DNA of 8,407 bases, from positions 1-8,407 of the forward strand of contig JAFYMM010000200.1 in NCBI GenBank assembly GCA_017550055.1, read 5' to 3'. Positions 1-6,002 of this stretch are shown in pieces (the stretch's first letter is position 1; every line of letters starts with the position of its first letter). Both the position numbers and the translations under genes were made by a program. Under the pieces are notes generated by a model, which worked only from the letters and a program-made list of their open reading frames with translations, did not search any database and was not told where the DNA came from. This DNA is from Paludibacteraceae bacterium. Its GTDB lineage: Bacteria > Bacteroidota > Bacteroidia > Bacteroidales > Paludibacteraceae.

Positions 1-436
1 CATTGACAGTTACCGAGCCTTTATCTACAGTAAGATAACCACGACGACGCATCTCTTCAGTAGTTTCGTATTCGAAATGGAAATAGTGGCTACCTTCTGC
101 CTCACGCACTTCTGTACAACGAGCTGTTTGATCGACATGACCTTGCACGATGTGACCATCGAGGCGACCATTCATCAACATAGAGCGTTCAACATTGACC
201 ATTGAACCAACCTCGAGAAGTCCAAGATTAGAACGTTCGAGAGTCTCTTTAATCGCAGTAACTGTGTATTCTTCACCTTGAATATCTACTACTGTGAGGC
301 ATACACCATTGTGAGCAACCGATTGGTCGATTTTGAGTTCGTTAGTGAACGAACAACGCATTGTGATATGAAGATTTTCTTCTTCTTTACGAAGACCTGT
401 CACAACAGCAGGTTCTTCTACTATACCTGAAAACAT
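1..436 (-). CDS. ribE: Riboflavin synthase alpha chain, 3' end cut by window edge
   Basis: Riboflavin synthase converts two molecules of 6,7-dimethyl-8-ribityllumazine into riboflavin and a pyrimidinedione, the last step of riboflavin synthesis in the cytoplasm. The 145 codons present start with MFSGIVE, the hallmark N-terminus of the family. Further family blocks are VAHNGVCLTV at residues 40-49, NVERSM at 81-86 and GRLDGHIVQGHVD at 90-102. KGSVTVN at 139-145 begins the matching block of the second barrel and echoes DQSVAHNG near 37-44, as expected for a protein made of two similar lumazine-binding barrels. Members usually have about 200-215 residues, so roughly the last third lies outside the window. 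The ATG at 434-436 is the only sensible start: in-frame stops lie upstream and the conserved MFSGIVE begins there. A heptamer repeat tract ends 7 bases before it. No clear promoter was seen between the upstream terminator and this start. Confidence 0.95.
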   Translation of the reverse strand, partial: MFSGIVEEPAVVTGLRKEEENLHITMRCSFTNELKIDQSVAHNGVCLTVVDIQGEEYTVTAIKETLERSNLGLLEVGSMVNVERSMLMNGRLDGHIVQGHVDQTARCTEVREAEGSHYFHFEYETTEEMRRRGYLTVDKGSVTVN

Positions 437-443
437 ATTTTTT

Positions 444-478
444 AATGAGGAATGAGGAGTTAGGAATGAGGAATGAGG
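444..478. repeat. Heptamer tandem repeat upstream of riboflavin synthase
   Basis: Five consecutive 7-base units AATGAGG (plus-strand reading); the third is the variant AGTTAGG. The array ends 7 bases before the riboflavin synthase start codon, so it lies in the likely 5' untranslated region. The rest of 437-584 holds an AT-rich stretch (481-500) and the terminator of the upstream gene. Confidence 0.9.
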
Positions 479-515
479 AATTTTTAATTATTAATTCAAA
501 CATTTCCTCCATATT

Positions 516-568
516 AAAAAAAGACAGGAAAACAGGAGACTCAAATTGTTCTCTTGTTCTCCTGTCTT
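516..568 (-). terminator. Rho-independent terminator of the peptidase gene, built from 8-base repeats
   Basis: On the minus strand the arm at 550-568 pairs with the arm at 521-539 (19 positions, one mismatch and one G-T pair). The loop is about 10 bases and seven T residues follow (516-522 read on the minus strand, partly inside the stem). It begins 16 bases after the TAA of the peptidase gene. Both arms have an 8-base period: on the plus strand GTTCTCTT (548), GTTCTCCT (556), GTCTTCTT (564), and AAGACAGG (521), AAAACAGG (529). Confidence 0.85.
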
Positions 569-584
569 CTTGTCTATTAGTTTA

Positions 585-2624
585 TTATTTCAAGAAAGAG
601 TAATCGCGTGAATAACGGAGGTGTTGTTCTGCGTATCCTTCTGTGTAGTCGATAGAAAGGCCAGTAAATGCACCATTTTCATCGAATGAAGCTGTGTAAA
701 CAGGGTTTACGAAACCGTTGTAAGGATAGAGGTTGAGAGCTTCGTAGCGAGCAAGGATTTGAGCGTGAAGTTCTGGCTCGATAGTGATAGCATATTTTTC
801 AACCATTTCTTTAGCAGCTTCGAAGTCGCCAGTAGATTTGATGCGTTGGATTTCGCGCAAGAGGTCGCCGAACAAGCCACGGAGAGCTTCATAATCGTTA
901 ACTACTACGAAATATTTGCCATCGCGTTGTTTGAGTTCTACTACGCCATTGCCTTTTTCAATCACCCATTTAGAAATCAATTGACGATTACGCATGTGAG
1001 TTTGCTCGATGTTGTCGCCAAGTTTGATACGAGTAGTTTGAGTCATCAAACCATTTTGGATGTATGAATAGTATTGAGCTTTGTAAGCGTCCATGTTAGG
1101 AAGGATACCGAGGTCAACCATTTTTTGGTCAGCTACATAGTAAAGACCGAACAAGTCAGCACGAGTTTCTTCGATAACAGCACCGTAAGCACCAAGAGCA
1201 TCTGGGTCAACACCAGGAGCCAATTTACCAGAACCGTGACCAAGACATTCGTGAAGGTCTGTGTGGAGGTTGTCTGTCATCAATTTATATTTGTTGAGCA
1301 ATTCAACTTCTTCTGCACCCCAAGTAAATTCTTCTGTAAAACCGCTACCTTTAGTAGAAGCTGCACGACCTTCTGATACGTTGTCGATAGTTACAGATTT
1401 AGAACCATGTACGGCACGAATCCAGTTTGAGTTAGGCAAGTTGATACCGAGAGGAGGAGTTGGATAGCAGTCGCCACCACACATTGCTGCGATGATAACT
1501 TTTGCAGACACACCTTTAACTTCTTCTTTTTTGAATTGAGGATCGATTGGAGAGTTATCTTCAAACCATTGTGCGTTGTCAGAGATTTTCTTTGTACGTT
1601 CAGTAGCCTCTACTGATTTGAAGTTAATCAATGCTTCCCAAGATGATTTATAACCAAGAGGGTCGCCATAACTTTCTGTGTAGCAGCATACATAGTCAAT
1701 CAAAGATTCTGTATCTTTAACCCAAAGTTTAGCATATTCGTCGAAATCTTTGAGGTCGCCAGTGCGATAGAATTCAATCATTTTTTCCAAAGCAGCGTGT
1801 TGTGCTTCAGTTTCTGTCACTGTAAGAGCTTTTTCCAACCAGTAAACGATTTTTTCCATAGCATCGCTATAGAGACCACCGATTTTGTAAGTATCTTCAT
1901 ACAATACGCCATCTTCGCCTTTCACGAGTTTAGAGTTCATACCGAACATGATAGGCTCAGCATCGTTAGGGTCTTTCATTGCGTTATAGAAATCTTCAGC
2001 TTCTTTTTGAGAAACGCCTTCGTAGTAGTTAGAAGAAGAAGTTTCGAGCAAGTCAACGCCTGCTGCTTGATTTTTATGAAGTGGAGCTACTGTTGGGTCA
2101 AAGATATAAGCATTCATCATAGCAAGGAGTTCAGCAGCCGATTGTCCTTCTTTAAGAGGAAGAACTTCTGGAGCGATAGCACCAAATGCTTCTTCGAACC
2201 AAGGTTGTGAGAATTCAGGAACGAATTTAGCACCAGAGTAGTGATGGTGAATACCATTAGAAACCCAAGCACGTTTCAAATATATTTCAAAAGCTTTGAA
2301 ATCATCAGTAGTTTTGTCAACATCAGAAGTATAAACAGCCTCTAATACACGACGAATTTGGAGGTGGTCTTTACCATTTTGGTCCCAAATAATATCACGA
2401 CCACAAAGTGCTGCTTCTGATAGATAGTAGAGCAACTCTTGTTGTTTAAGACTCAATGTTTCAATACCAGTTACGCGATAACGCATAATTTGCATATCAG
2501 CAAATGCGTCAACTACATAGTCAAATCCCTCAGGATCTGGAGTGTAGAGATTTGTGGTTTCTTGTTTTTTACCACAACTTGCAAATAACACAGCGGTCAT
2601 AGCAATAAGAAATAATTTTTTCAT
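585..2624 (-). CDS. Dipeptidyl peptidase III (family M49 zinc peptidase), lipoprotein
   Basis: This protein of 679 residues is a zinc exopeptidase expected to release dipeptides from the N-termini of short peptides. The signature of M49 peptidases is clear: HECLGH at 458-463 supplies two zinc ligands (H458, H463) and the catalytic base E459, and EETRAD at 485-490 supplies the third ligand, E486. The 23-residue spacing from H463 to E486 fits the family pattern known from Bacteroides thetaiotaomicron DPP III, and the length fits bacterial members. The N-terminus MKKLFLIAMTAVLFASC is a lipoprotein signal with the lipidated cysteine at C17, so the enzyme is probably anchored in the envelope, facing the periplasm; no acidic surface-export motif follows the cysteine. 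The ATG at 2624 is supported by the signal peptide and by a good promoter about 50 bases upstream. The gene stands alone, with its own promoter and terminator. A role in peptide scavenging is inference. Confidence 0.95.
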   Translation of the reverse strand: MKKLFLIAMTAVLFASCGKKQETTNLYTPDPEGFDYVVDAFADMQIMRYRVTGIETLSLKQQELLYYLSEAALCGRDIIWDQNGKDHLQIRRVLEAVYTSDVDKTTDDFKAFEIYLKRAWVSNGIHHHYSGAKFVPEFSQPWFEEAFGAIAPEVLPLKEGQSAAELLAMMNAYIFDPTVAPLHKNQAAGVDLLETSSSNYYEGVSQKEAEDFYNAMKDPNDAEPIMFGMNSKLVKGEDGVLYEDTYKIGGLYSDAMEKIVYWLEKALTVTETEAQHAALEKMIEFYRTGDLKDFDEYAKLWVKDTESLIDYVCCYTESYGDPLGYKSSWEALINFKSVEATERTKKISDNAQWFEDNSPIDPQFKKEEVKGVSAKVIIAAMCGGDCYPTPPLGINLPNSNWIRAVHGSKSVTIDNVSEGRAASTKGSGFTEEFTWGAEEVELLNKYKLMTDNLHTDLHECLGHGSGKLAPGVDPDALGAYGAVIEETRADLFGLYYVADQKMVDLGILPNMDAYKAQYYSYIQNGLMTQTTRIKLGDNIEQTHMRNRQLISKWVIEKGNGVVELKQRDGKYFVVVNDYEALRGLFGDLLREIQRIKSTGDFEAAKEMVEKYAITIEPELHAQILARYEALNLYPYNGFVNPVYTASFDENGAFTGLSIDYTEGYAEQHLRYSRDYSFLK

Positions 2625-2670
2625 TTTCTATTGATTTATAATTGATTATTATTATTTACCATTTAATGTG

Positions 2671-2701
2671 CAAAGATACAAAAAATTATTGAATTAACAC
2701 A
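2671..2701 (-). promoter_or_regulatory. Bacteroidetes-type promoter for the dipeptidyl peptidase gene
   Basis: On the minus strand 2678-2671 reads TATCTTTG, a perfect match to the Bacteroidetes -7 consensus TAnnTTTG, followed by CAC. Exactly 19 bases upstream lies TGTG (2701-2698), one base from the -33 consensus TTTG. Transcription would start near 2664, giving a leader of about 40 bases. Positions come from the consensus, not from mapped transcripts. Confidence 0.8.
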
Positions 2702-2772
2702 CTTTTTGGTACATAATAATTGTTAATTTTATAATTTTGTTTTTACCTATTTTTTATACTTTTGAGTTATAG

Positions 2773-2872
2773 TTAACGTGAGTTCGATATAATTTTATTT
2801 CTCACGGAACCGAAGGTCTTTGAGACTTTAGGCGATAAAATGCACGGAATTCTTATATCGAACTGACGTTAA
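2773..2872. repeat. Long palindromic element (MITE-like or dispersed repeat)
   Basis: The arm at 2773-2792, TTAACGTGAGTTCGATATAA, is matched by the inverse complement of 2853-2872 with a single mismatch in 20 positions. The symmetry continues weakly outward (TA at 2770-2771 against 2874-2875). Inside are a second inverted pair, ATTTTAT at 2792-2798 and ATAAAAT at 2835-2841, and a central hairpin (2813-2819 with 2823-2829, 3-base loop). CACGGAA occurs twice as a direct repeat (2803 and 2843). The whole 100 bases could fold as one nested hairpin on either strand. It lies between two minus-strand transcription units and encodes no protein I recognise. It looks like a mobile palindromic repeat or the remnant ends of an insertion sequence; no clear target-site duplication was found. 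Confidence 0.7.
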
Positions 2873-3003
2873 TTAGATTGGCAGACTCCTTCTACATAGG
2901 TTGCTTGAAGGTACGGTTCACTATCTTGAAAGGTATGGTTATCCTATGAAGCAATATACTGTTAGTATAGAAAAAAGTCAGAGCTTAATTTGTGATAAAA
3001 TAA
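2873..3003. other. Non-coding stretch with alternative base-pairing blocks
   Basis: This is the remainder of the 426-base gap between the peptidase and the PepSY-like genes. It contains CATAGG+TTGCTT at 2895-2906 and their complements in the same order, CCTATG+AAGCAA, at 2943-2954, so the two pairings exclude each other as simple hairpins or together form a pseudoknot. Between them is an imperfect direct repeat (2903-2922 and 2926-2947, core GGTAYGGTT). A small hairpin TATACT-GTT-AGTATA follows at 2955-2969. A 48-codon plus-strand frame without a good start crosses it (2877-3023). It could be a decayed gene, an insertion-sequence remnant or an RNA; I recognise no family. Confidence 0.35.
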
Positions 3004-3030
3004 GAAAATCCTACCAGAAGTAGGATTTTC
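3004..3030 (-). terminator. Terminator of the PepSY-like gene pair
   Basis: A perfect 11-base inverted repeat, GAAAATCCTAC at 3004-3014 with GTAGGATTTTC at 3020-3030, and a 5-base loop. On the minus strand it is followed by a T-rich run (TTTTCTTATTTT). It lies 20 bases after the stop codon at 3051. The symmetry would also work to some degree on the plus strand, but no plus-strand gene is seen there. Confidence 0.85.
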
Positions 3031-3050
3031 AAATTACATGTACTATAAAT

Positions 3051-3488
3051 TTAATCTACTCGCAAAAACTTGCCATTCTTGTCAAAATTAAGCTCAAGGT
3101 CGTTGCTCAATTTCACCTCATAACCTCGCATATCACATTCAATTTCGACAACATGCGCCTTTGAAAATTTCTGCTTCACATAATCCAACACACCCTGAGG
3201 CAACACGCTATCTGGCACTTGACCATGCTCACAATCTACACTAGTCCACTCCCCTCTACGACTAAACTCAACTTTGATATTTCCCTCTAACAAAACATCA
3301 TACGCCGCAACCACTCCCACATCATGTTCTGCTTTAGCATAAAGAACATCGACATTAGCAAAATGCTTTGTAAGAAACATTTGAGCCTTTTCTGGCAACT
3401 CTTCTCGAGTAATAATTTTGTCATTATCTGCCATAATTGGCATCACACCGAGAATTGATATAACAAATAGTAGAACCAATTTTTGCAT
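3051..3488 (-). CDS. PepSY-like periplasmic protein, second copy of a tandem pair
   Basis: This 145-residue secreted protein resembles the 'beta-lactamase-inhibitor-like, PepSY-like' family common in Bacteroidales; the molecular function of these proteins is mostly unknown. Residues 1-20 (MQKLVLLFVISILGVMPIMA) form a signal peptide with likely cleavage before D21. The mature part holds two similar halves, each ending in a YxVxL-x-(V/L)EF-D-x-x-G-x-(W/F) type strand pattern: YDVLLEGNIKVEFSRRGEW at 63-81 and YEVKLSNDLELNFDKNGKF at 123-141. I chose the ATG at 3488 rather than the upstream ATG at 3533. The longer form would put a non-secretory stretch in front of a good signal peptide and overlap the preceding gene, while the 3488 start gives 145 residues against 144 in the paralogue. 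The gene follows that paralogue by 19 bases and shares its transcript. It lacks a lipobox, so it is probably soluble in the periplasm. Confidence 0.8.
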   Translation of the reverse strand: MQKLVLLFVISILGVMPIMADNDKIITREELPEKAQMFLTKHFANVDVLYAKAEHDVGVVAAYDVLLEGNIKVEFSRRGEWTSVDCEHGQVPDSVLPQGVLDYVKQKFSKAHVVEIECDMRGYEVKLSNDLELNFDKNGKFLRVD

Positions 3489-3507
3489 AACAATATTTGT
3501 TTTAGGG

Positions 3508-3942
3508 TTAATCAAAATGCTTAAAATTGCCATCTTTATCGAACACTAATTCAACATCATTGTTCAATTCAACTTTGTAATTTGACCATTTTCGCTCAAT
3601 TTTCACGATAAAATTATCGCTATATTTTACCGAAATATACTCCAAAATCTTATTTGGAACAATGGCGTTAGGCACTTCATTTGGCGAGCAATCTACTTCT
3701 GTCCAATCACCAGATTTGTCAAACTCCAATTTCACGCCACAACTCAACACTACATCATAACTAACTACACCAAAATCGCGGTCTTTATCAATTGAAACAA
3801 TCTTACAATCAGGGAAATAATCGGCAATAAACATTGTTGTTTTTGTAGGCAAATCGCCCGTATCAACCATTTTGTCATGGTAATCACACGACGCTAAACC
3901 AATAACCATTGGCAATAACATCAAAAATAGATAGTTTTTCAT
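3508..3942 (-). CDS. PepSY-like lipoprotein, first copy of a tandem pair
   Basis: This 144-residue protein is a paralogue of the gene just downstream: they align over nearly the full mature length with shared landmarks DKM/I, LP-K, FGVV/VGVV, YDV, EF, W-x-x-VDC and the final FD. The N-terminus MKNYLFLMLLPMVIGLASC carries the lipobox LASC, with C19 as the lipidated residue, so this copy is membrane anchored while its partner appears soluble. The mature region again contains two similar halves, about residues 30-85 and 89-144, each with a YxVxL...LEFDKSGDW / LVFDKDGNF motif. This is typical of Bacteroidales PepSY-like proteins with a duplicated fold. Function is not known; a ligand-binding or inhibitory role would be a guess from the family name. 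It is the first gene of a two-gene unit between terminators at 4029-4070 and 3004-3030. A convincing promoter was not found in 3943-4028. Confidence 0.8.
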   Translation of the reverse strand: MKNYLFLMLLPMVIGLASCDYHDKMVDTGDLPTKTTMFIADYFPDCKIVSIDKDRDFGVVSYDVVLSCGVKLEFDKSGDWTEVDCSPNEVPNAIVPNKILEYISVKYSDNFIVKIERKWSNYKVELNNDVELVFDKDGNFKHFD

Positions 3943-4028
3943 AGTTTCTAAATTTTAAAAAATTAATAGATTTGTTTGCTTATTTCTTTAGACTACAAAC
4001 GTTATACCAAAGTTTAATGCGTATATAA

Positions 4029-4070
4029 AAAAAATAGATGCTCAACACATGAGTTGAACATCTATTTTTT
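4029..4070 (-). terminator. Strong hairpin terminator after the SGNH hydrolase gene
   Basis: AAAAAATAGATG-C-TCAAC (4029-4046) pairs with GTTGA-A-CATCTATTTTTT (4053-4070) with one mismatch and a 6-base loop. On the minus strand it is followed by a run of T residues. It begins 4 bases after the stop codon at 4074, and closes the ABC-F/thioredoxin/hydrolase unit before the PepSY-like pair. Confidence 0.9.
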
Positions 4071-4073
4071 GTC

Positions 4074-5189
4074 TTATTTCACAAAACGCTTAACCACTTT
4101 TTCTAATTTCTGAGCGTAGTAGCGATAGCCTAAATCGGTGTAATGAATGCCATCTACAGTGCCTTCATTGTCGTAACCAAAGAGTCCTTCGGTAGTTACA
4201 TAGTAGAGTTGCTTCATACCATCCTTTTTGAGTTTCTTGTAGTTACGCAACCATGCCTCATTCTTTTTAGGCAAATAGTCTTTGAAGAAAGTGTCATATT
4301 TTGCGTATGTGTAAGTATGCCCTTCCACCATCACAATCGGCACTTCAGGACGCAAACGACGCAATTCGCTGACGAATGCGTATGTCAAAGTATCGCACAT
4401 TCCCTCAGTGCAATTAGGCACTGGGTCAAGCACATAGCATGCTACGTTAGGAATTTGAGCCATAGCACGAGCGATACACATATCCATTTTGCCCTCGCCA
4501 CTGAAGCCGAGATTGATAACCTCACAATCCAAATCGCGTTGCATGATATTCGTACCAGCCATACCTGTGCGAGTAGCGCAACCGCCTTGAAGCACACTTG
4601 TTCCGTACATCACAATGCGTTTGTCTTTGCGTGGACTATCCACTTGTGGTTGAGTTAATGTAGCCGTACTGTCCACAGCCACAAACATCTCTGTCACACC
4701 ATCATACAATGGCAAATAGATTATAAATTCGTGCATCGAGCCGTCAAAATTATCAACAAACACCTTTTCGCACTCTTTTGTCTCTTTATCTTTCACCATT
4801 GGACGACAAGTATTTACATACTCCCATTTGCCCTTTTCGTTACGAATATAAAGGTCGGCACCCTTAGTGCCTGTGTCTGCCATGTGATACATGTGGAAAT
4901 TCTTCAACAAACGATAGCGCACACCTACTCGCTTAGAGTCTGTAGCAAAACGAATTGCCACACCTGCACTACACAAACCTCTGTCCCACAAGTCAGGACG
5001 AATAGAGTCTTGCAAATACTTAGGCAAACGAGAATAAGGCGTTTCGGTATCGAAAAAGCCCTTATTTATCATTCTGAACTCCAATGCATCTACATAACGC
5101 AAAGGTTGCTCTTTCTTCTCTTGCGCTTTCATATCAATGCACAATGCACAATGCACAATACACAATATTACAACAAATAATTTTTTCAT
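4074..5189 (-). CDS. Secreted SGNH/GDSL-type esterase with N-terminal GxDLY-type domain
   Basis: This 371-residue predicted carboxyl-ester hydrolase has two parts. Residues about 25-185 look like the beta-rich domain found before this hydrolase type, including the G-A-D-L-Y motif (in KGADLYIRNEKGKWEY). Residues about 190-371 are the SGNH catalytic domain. Visible blocks are YGTSVLQG with nucleophile S198, NLGFSGEG at 226-233, LDPVPN at 254-259 with D255 and N259, and VDGIHYTD with the D346/H349 pair completing the catalytic set. The substrate is unknown; related enzymes often remove acetyl or other acyl groups from sugars. The start at 5189 gives a hydrophobic N-terminus, but residues about 8-19 are encoded by a 7-base tandem repeat, which makes the signal peptide odd (ILCIVHCALCID). 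An internal ATG at 5132 (M20) would give a cytoplasmic form. It follows the thioredoxin gene by 25 bases and ends at a strong terminator. Confidence 0.9.
   Translation of the reverse strand: MKKLFVVILCIVHCALCIDMKAQEKKEQPLRYVDALEFRMINKGFFDTETPYSRLPKYLQDSIRPDLWDRGLCSAGVAIRFATDSKRVGVRYRLLKNFHMYHMADTGTKGADLYIRNEKGKWEYVNTCRPMVKDKETKECEKVFVDNFDGSMHEFIIYLPLYDGVTEMFVAVDSTATLTQPQVDSPRKDKRIVMYGTSVLQGGCATRTGMAGTNIMQRDLDCEVINLGFSGEGKMDMCIARAMAQIPNVACYVLDPVPNCTEGMCDTLTYAFVSELRRLRPEVPIVMVEGHTYTYAKYDTFFKDYLPKKNEAWLRNYKKLKKDGMKQLYYVTTEGLFGYDNEGTVDGIHYTDLGYRYYAQKLEKVVKRFVK
5135..5169. repeat. Heptamer tandem repeat inside the signal-peptide codons of the hydrolase
   Basis: Units of 7 bases on the plus strand: CAATGCA three times (5135, 5142, 5149), then CAATACA (5156) and the degenerate CAATATT (5163). 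The array lies wholly inside the hydrolase coding region, 20 bases after the first base of its ATG, and specifies its residues 8-18. Because 7 is not a multiple of 3, gain or loss of one unit would shift the frame. Confidence 0.85.
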
Positions 5190-5214
5190 TTCTATGTATT
5201 TTAATATTTATTTC

Positions 5215-5667
5215 TCACTTCTTCAAAAGCACTTTATCAATAGCCTCTTTGAGTTGCTCTTTAGGCAATGCACCTTGCGCTATTTGTGGTTTTTCGTTCA
5301 TTGGGCAAAACAACAACGTAGGAATAGAACGAACACCAAACACAGCAGCCAATTCGCGCTCTTTTTCTGTATCAATCTTGTAAATATAAATTTCGCCATC
5401 ATACTCTTGAGCCAATTCGTCCAACACAGGAGCCAAACGTCTGCATGGTCCACACCACGAAGCGTAGAAGTCAATCAAACAAGGCTTATCTCCAAGATAA
5501 ATCCACTCTTGAGGGTTTTTCTCATAGTTCATCACCTTTGCCAAGAATTCGGCTTTCGTGAGGTGCGTAACTTTTGCAGTAGTAGTTTGCTCTGCAACGG
5601 GTGTTTGAGCCGACACAGTAAGTGCCAAAGCCGCAACAAATAATAAAGTTAAAGTTTTTAATTTCAT
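5215..5667 (-). CDS. Secreted thioredoxin-fold protein
   Basis: This 150-residue protein is a thioredoxin-like thiol-disulfide oxidoreductase directed to the periplasm. A signal peptide covers residues 1-20, with the cleavage motif VSA before Q21. The thioredoxin domain carries the active site WCGPC at 71-75 (redox cysteines C72 and C75) in the context DFYASWCGPCRRLAPVL. The cis-proline loop SIPTL follows, with P116. An extra cysteine, C63, lies just before the strand leading to the active site. The central WCGPC sequence is that of classical reducing thioredoxins, so a role in reducing or rearranging disulfides in envelope proteins is likely; the electron donor is not visible here. The neighbouring hydrolase downstream (25-base gap) has several cysteines, but a substrate relation is only a guess. 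The gene follows the DUF4834-like gene, with a heptamer repeat filling the gap. Confidence 0.92.
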   Translation of the reverse strand: MKLKTLTLLFVAALALTVSAQTPVAEQTTTAKVTHLTKAEFLAKVMNYEKNPQEWIYLGDKPCLIDFYASWCGPCRRLAPVLDELAQEYDGEIYIYKIDTEKERELAAVFGVRSIPTLLFCPMNEKPQIAQGALPKEQLKEAIDKVLLKK

Positions 5668-5668
5668 A

Positions 5669-5696
5669 TCTGTAATCTTTAATCTGTAATCTGTTA
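5669..5696. repeat. Heptamer tandem repeat filling the gap before the thioredoxin gene
   Basis: Four 7-base units on the plus strand: TCTGTAA, TCTTTAA, TCTGTAA, TCTGTTA. On the transcribed strand the core reads GATTACA. The array occupies essentially the whole 30-base gap between the TAG at 5698-5700 and the thioredoxin ATG at 5667, so it takes the place of any ribosome binding site. Confidence 0.88.
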
Positions 5697-5697
5697 T

Positions 5698-5961
5698 CTA
5701 TTCATCAATTTCTTCAAAATCGACATACTCACCCTCGTCATCTGAAATAATTTTATCTCCACGCTGACGTCGTTCGTTTATCTCCTCTTTTATCTCTTCC
5801 TCTATCGGATTTTCCGATTCGTCATAGTCATATTGCGGTTGTGCTTTTCGCGACTTAGGCACAAATATGCCTAACACACGAAATACCAAATTCAACACCA
5901 ACGCCAAAACAAACAGCGCTGGTATCAAAATCATCATAAATAAACATCCAAACATTCCCAT
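5698..5961 (-). CDS. Small membrane protein, DUF4834-like
   Basis: This is an 87-residue protein of unknown function. Residues about 4-34 are strongly hydrophobic (MFGCLFMMILIPALFVLALV and on) and form one membrane segment. A basic stretch follows (PKSRK), then a very acidic, soluble tail rich in Glu, Asp and Arg (about residues 45-87), ending in DDEGEYVDFEEIDE. This layout and the acidic end resemble the Bacteroidales DUF4834 family; that match is from memory. The start ATG at 5961 gives MGMFGC and the membrane segment straight away. An ATG two codons in would work equally well. The gene sits between the ABC-F gene (80-base gap with two repeat arrays) and thioredoxin (30-base gap), probably in one transcript. 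Confidence 0.75.
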   Translation of the reverse strand: MGMFGCLFMMILIPALFVLALVLNLVFRVLGIFVPKSRKAQPQYDYDESENPIEEEIKEEINERRQRGDKIISDDEGEYVDFEEIDE

Positions 5962-5967
5962 TTTATC

Positions 5968-5995
5968 AATTCATAATGCATAATGCATAATTCAT
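5968..5995. repeat. Heptamer tandem repeat upstream of the small membrane protein gene
   Basis: Four 7-base units on the plus strand: AATTCAT, AATGCAT, AATGCAT, AATTCAT, then a partial AATTA. The unit is close to that of the array at 5135-5169: on the minus strand TGCATTA against TGCATTG. It starts 6 bases upstream of the ATG at 5961. Confidence 0.88.
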
Positions 5996-6002
5996 AATTA
6001 CC

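Noticed and set aside
387..512. Minus-strand 41-codon frame (MEEMFELIIKN...) with a GGAGG before its second ATG, running through the heptamer array and overlapping riboflavin synthase out of frame
   Set aside because: Its product is mostly the translation of the repeat (SSFLI twice) and the shifted ribE frame; no sign of selection is visible.
759..2210. Plus-strand open frames of about 68-137 codons
   Set aside because: They are antisense to the dipeptidyl peptidase gene and show no family features.
2873..3003. A tRNA, suggested by GGTTCACTATC resembling a T-arm
   Set aside because: No acceptor stem, anticodon arm or CCA-proximal pairing could be built around it.
2877..3023. Plus-strand 48-codon frame ending in CDKIRKSYQK
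   Set aside because: No start at its beginning, only an internal ATG at 2946, and its last codons are the loop and arms of the PepSY-pair terminator. It may be a remnant but is not supported as a gene.
3489..3533. Upstream ATG giving a 15-residue longer second PepSY-like protein
   Set aside because: It would overlap the preceding gene, place MAILSILINPKTNIV before a good signal peptide, and break the length match with the paralogue; the ATG at 3488 is preferred.
3943..4028. Promoter for the PepSY-like pair
   Set aside because: The closest matches on the minus strand (AACGTTTG at 3978-3971 region and AAACTTTG just upstream) each miss a consensus base and have no TTTG at the right distance, so no promoter is called.
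4143..5643. Several plus-strand open frames of about 100-170 codons
   Set aside because: They are shadows of the hydrolase and thioredoxin genes, with low-complexity products rich in His, Phe, Cys and Thr and no family motifs.
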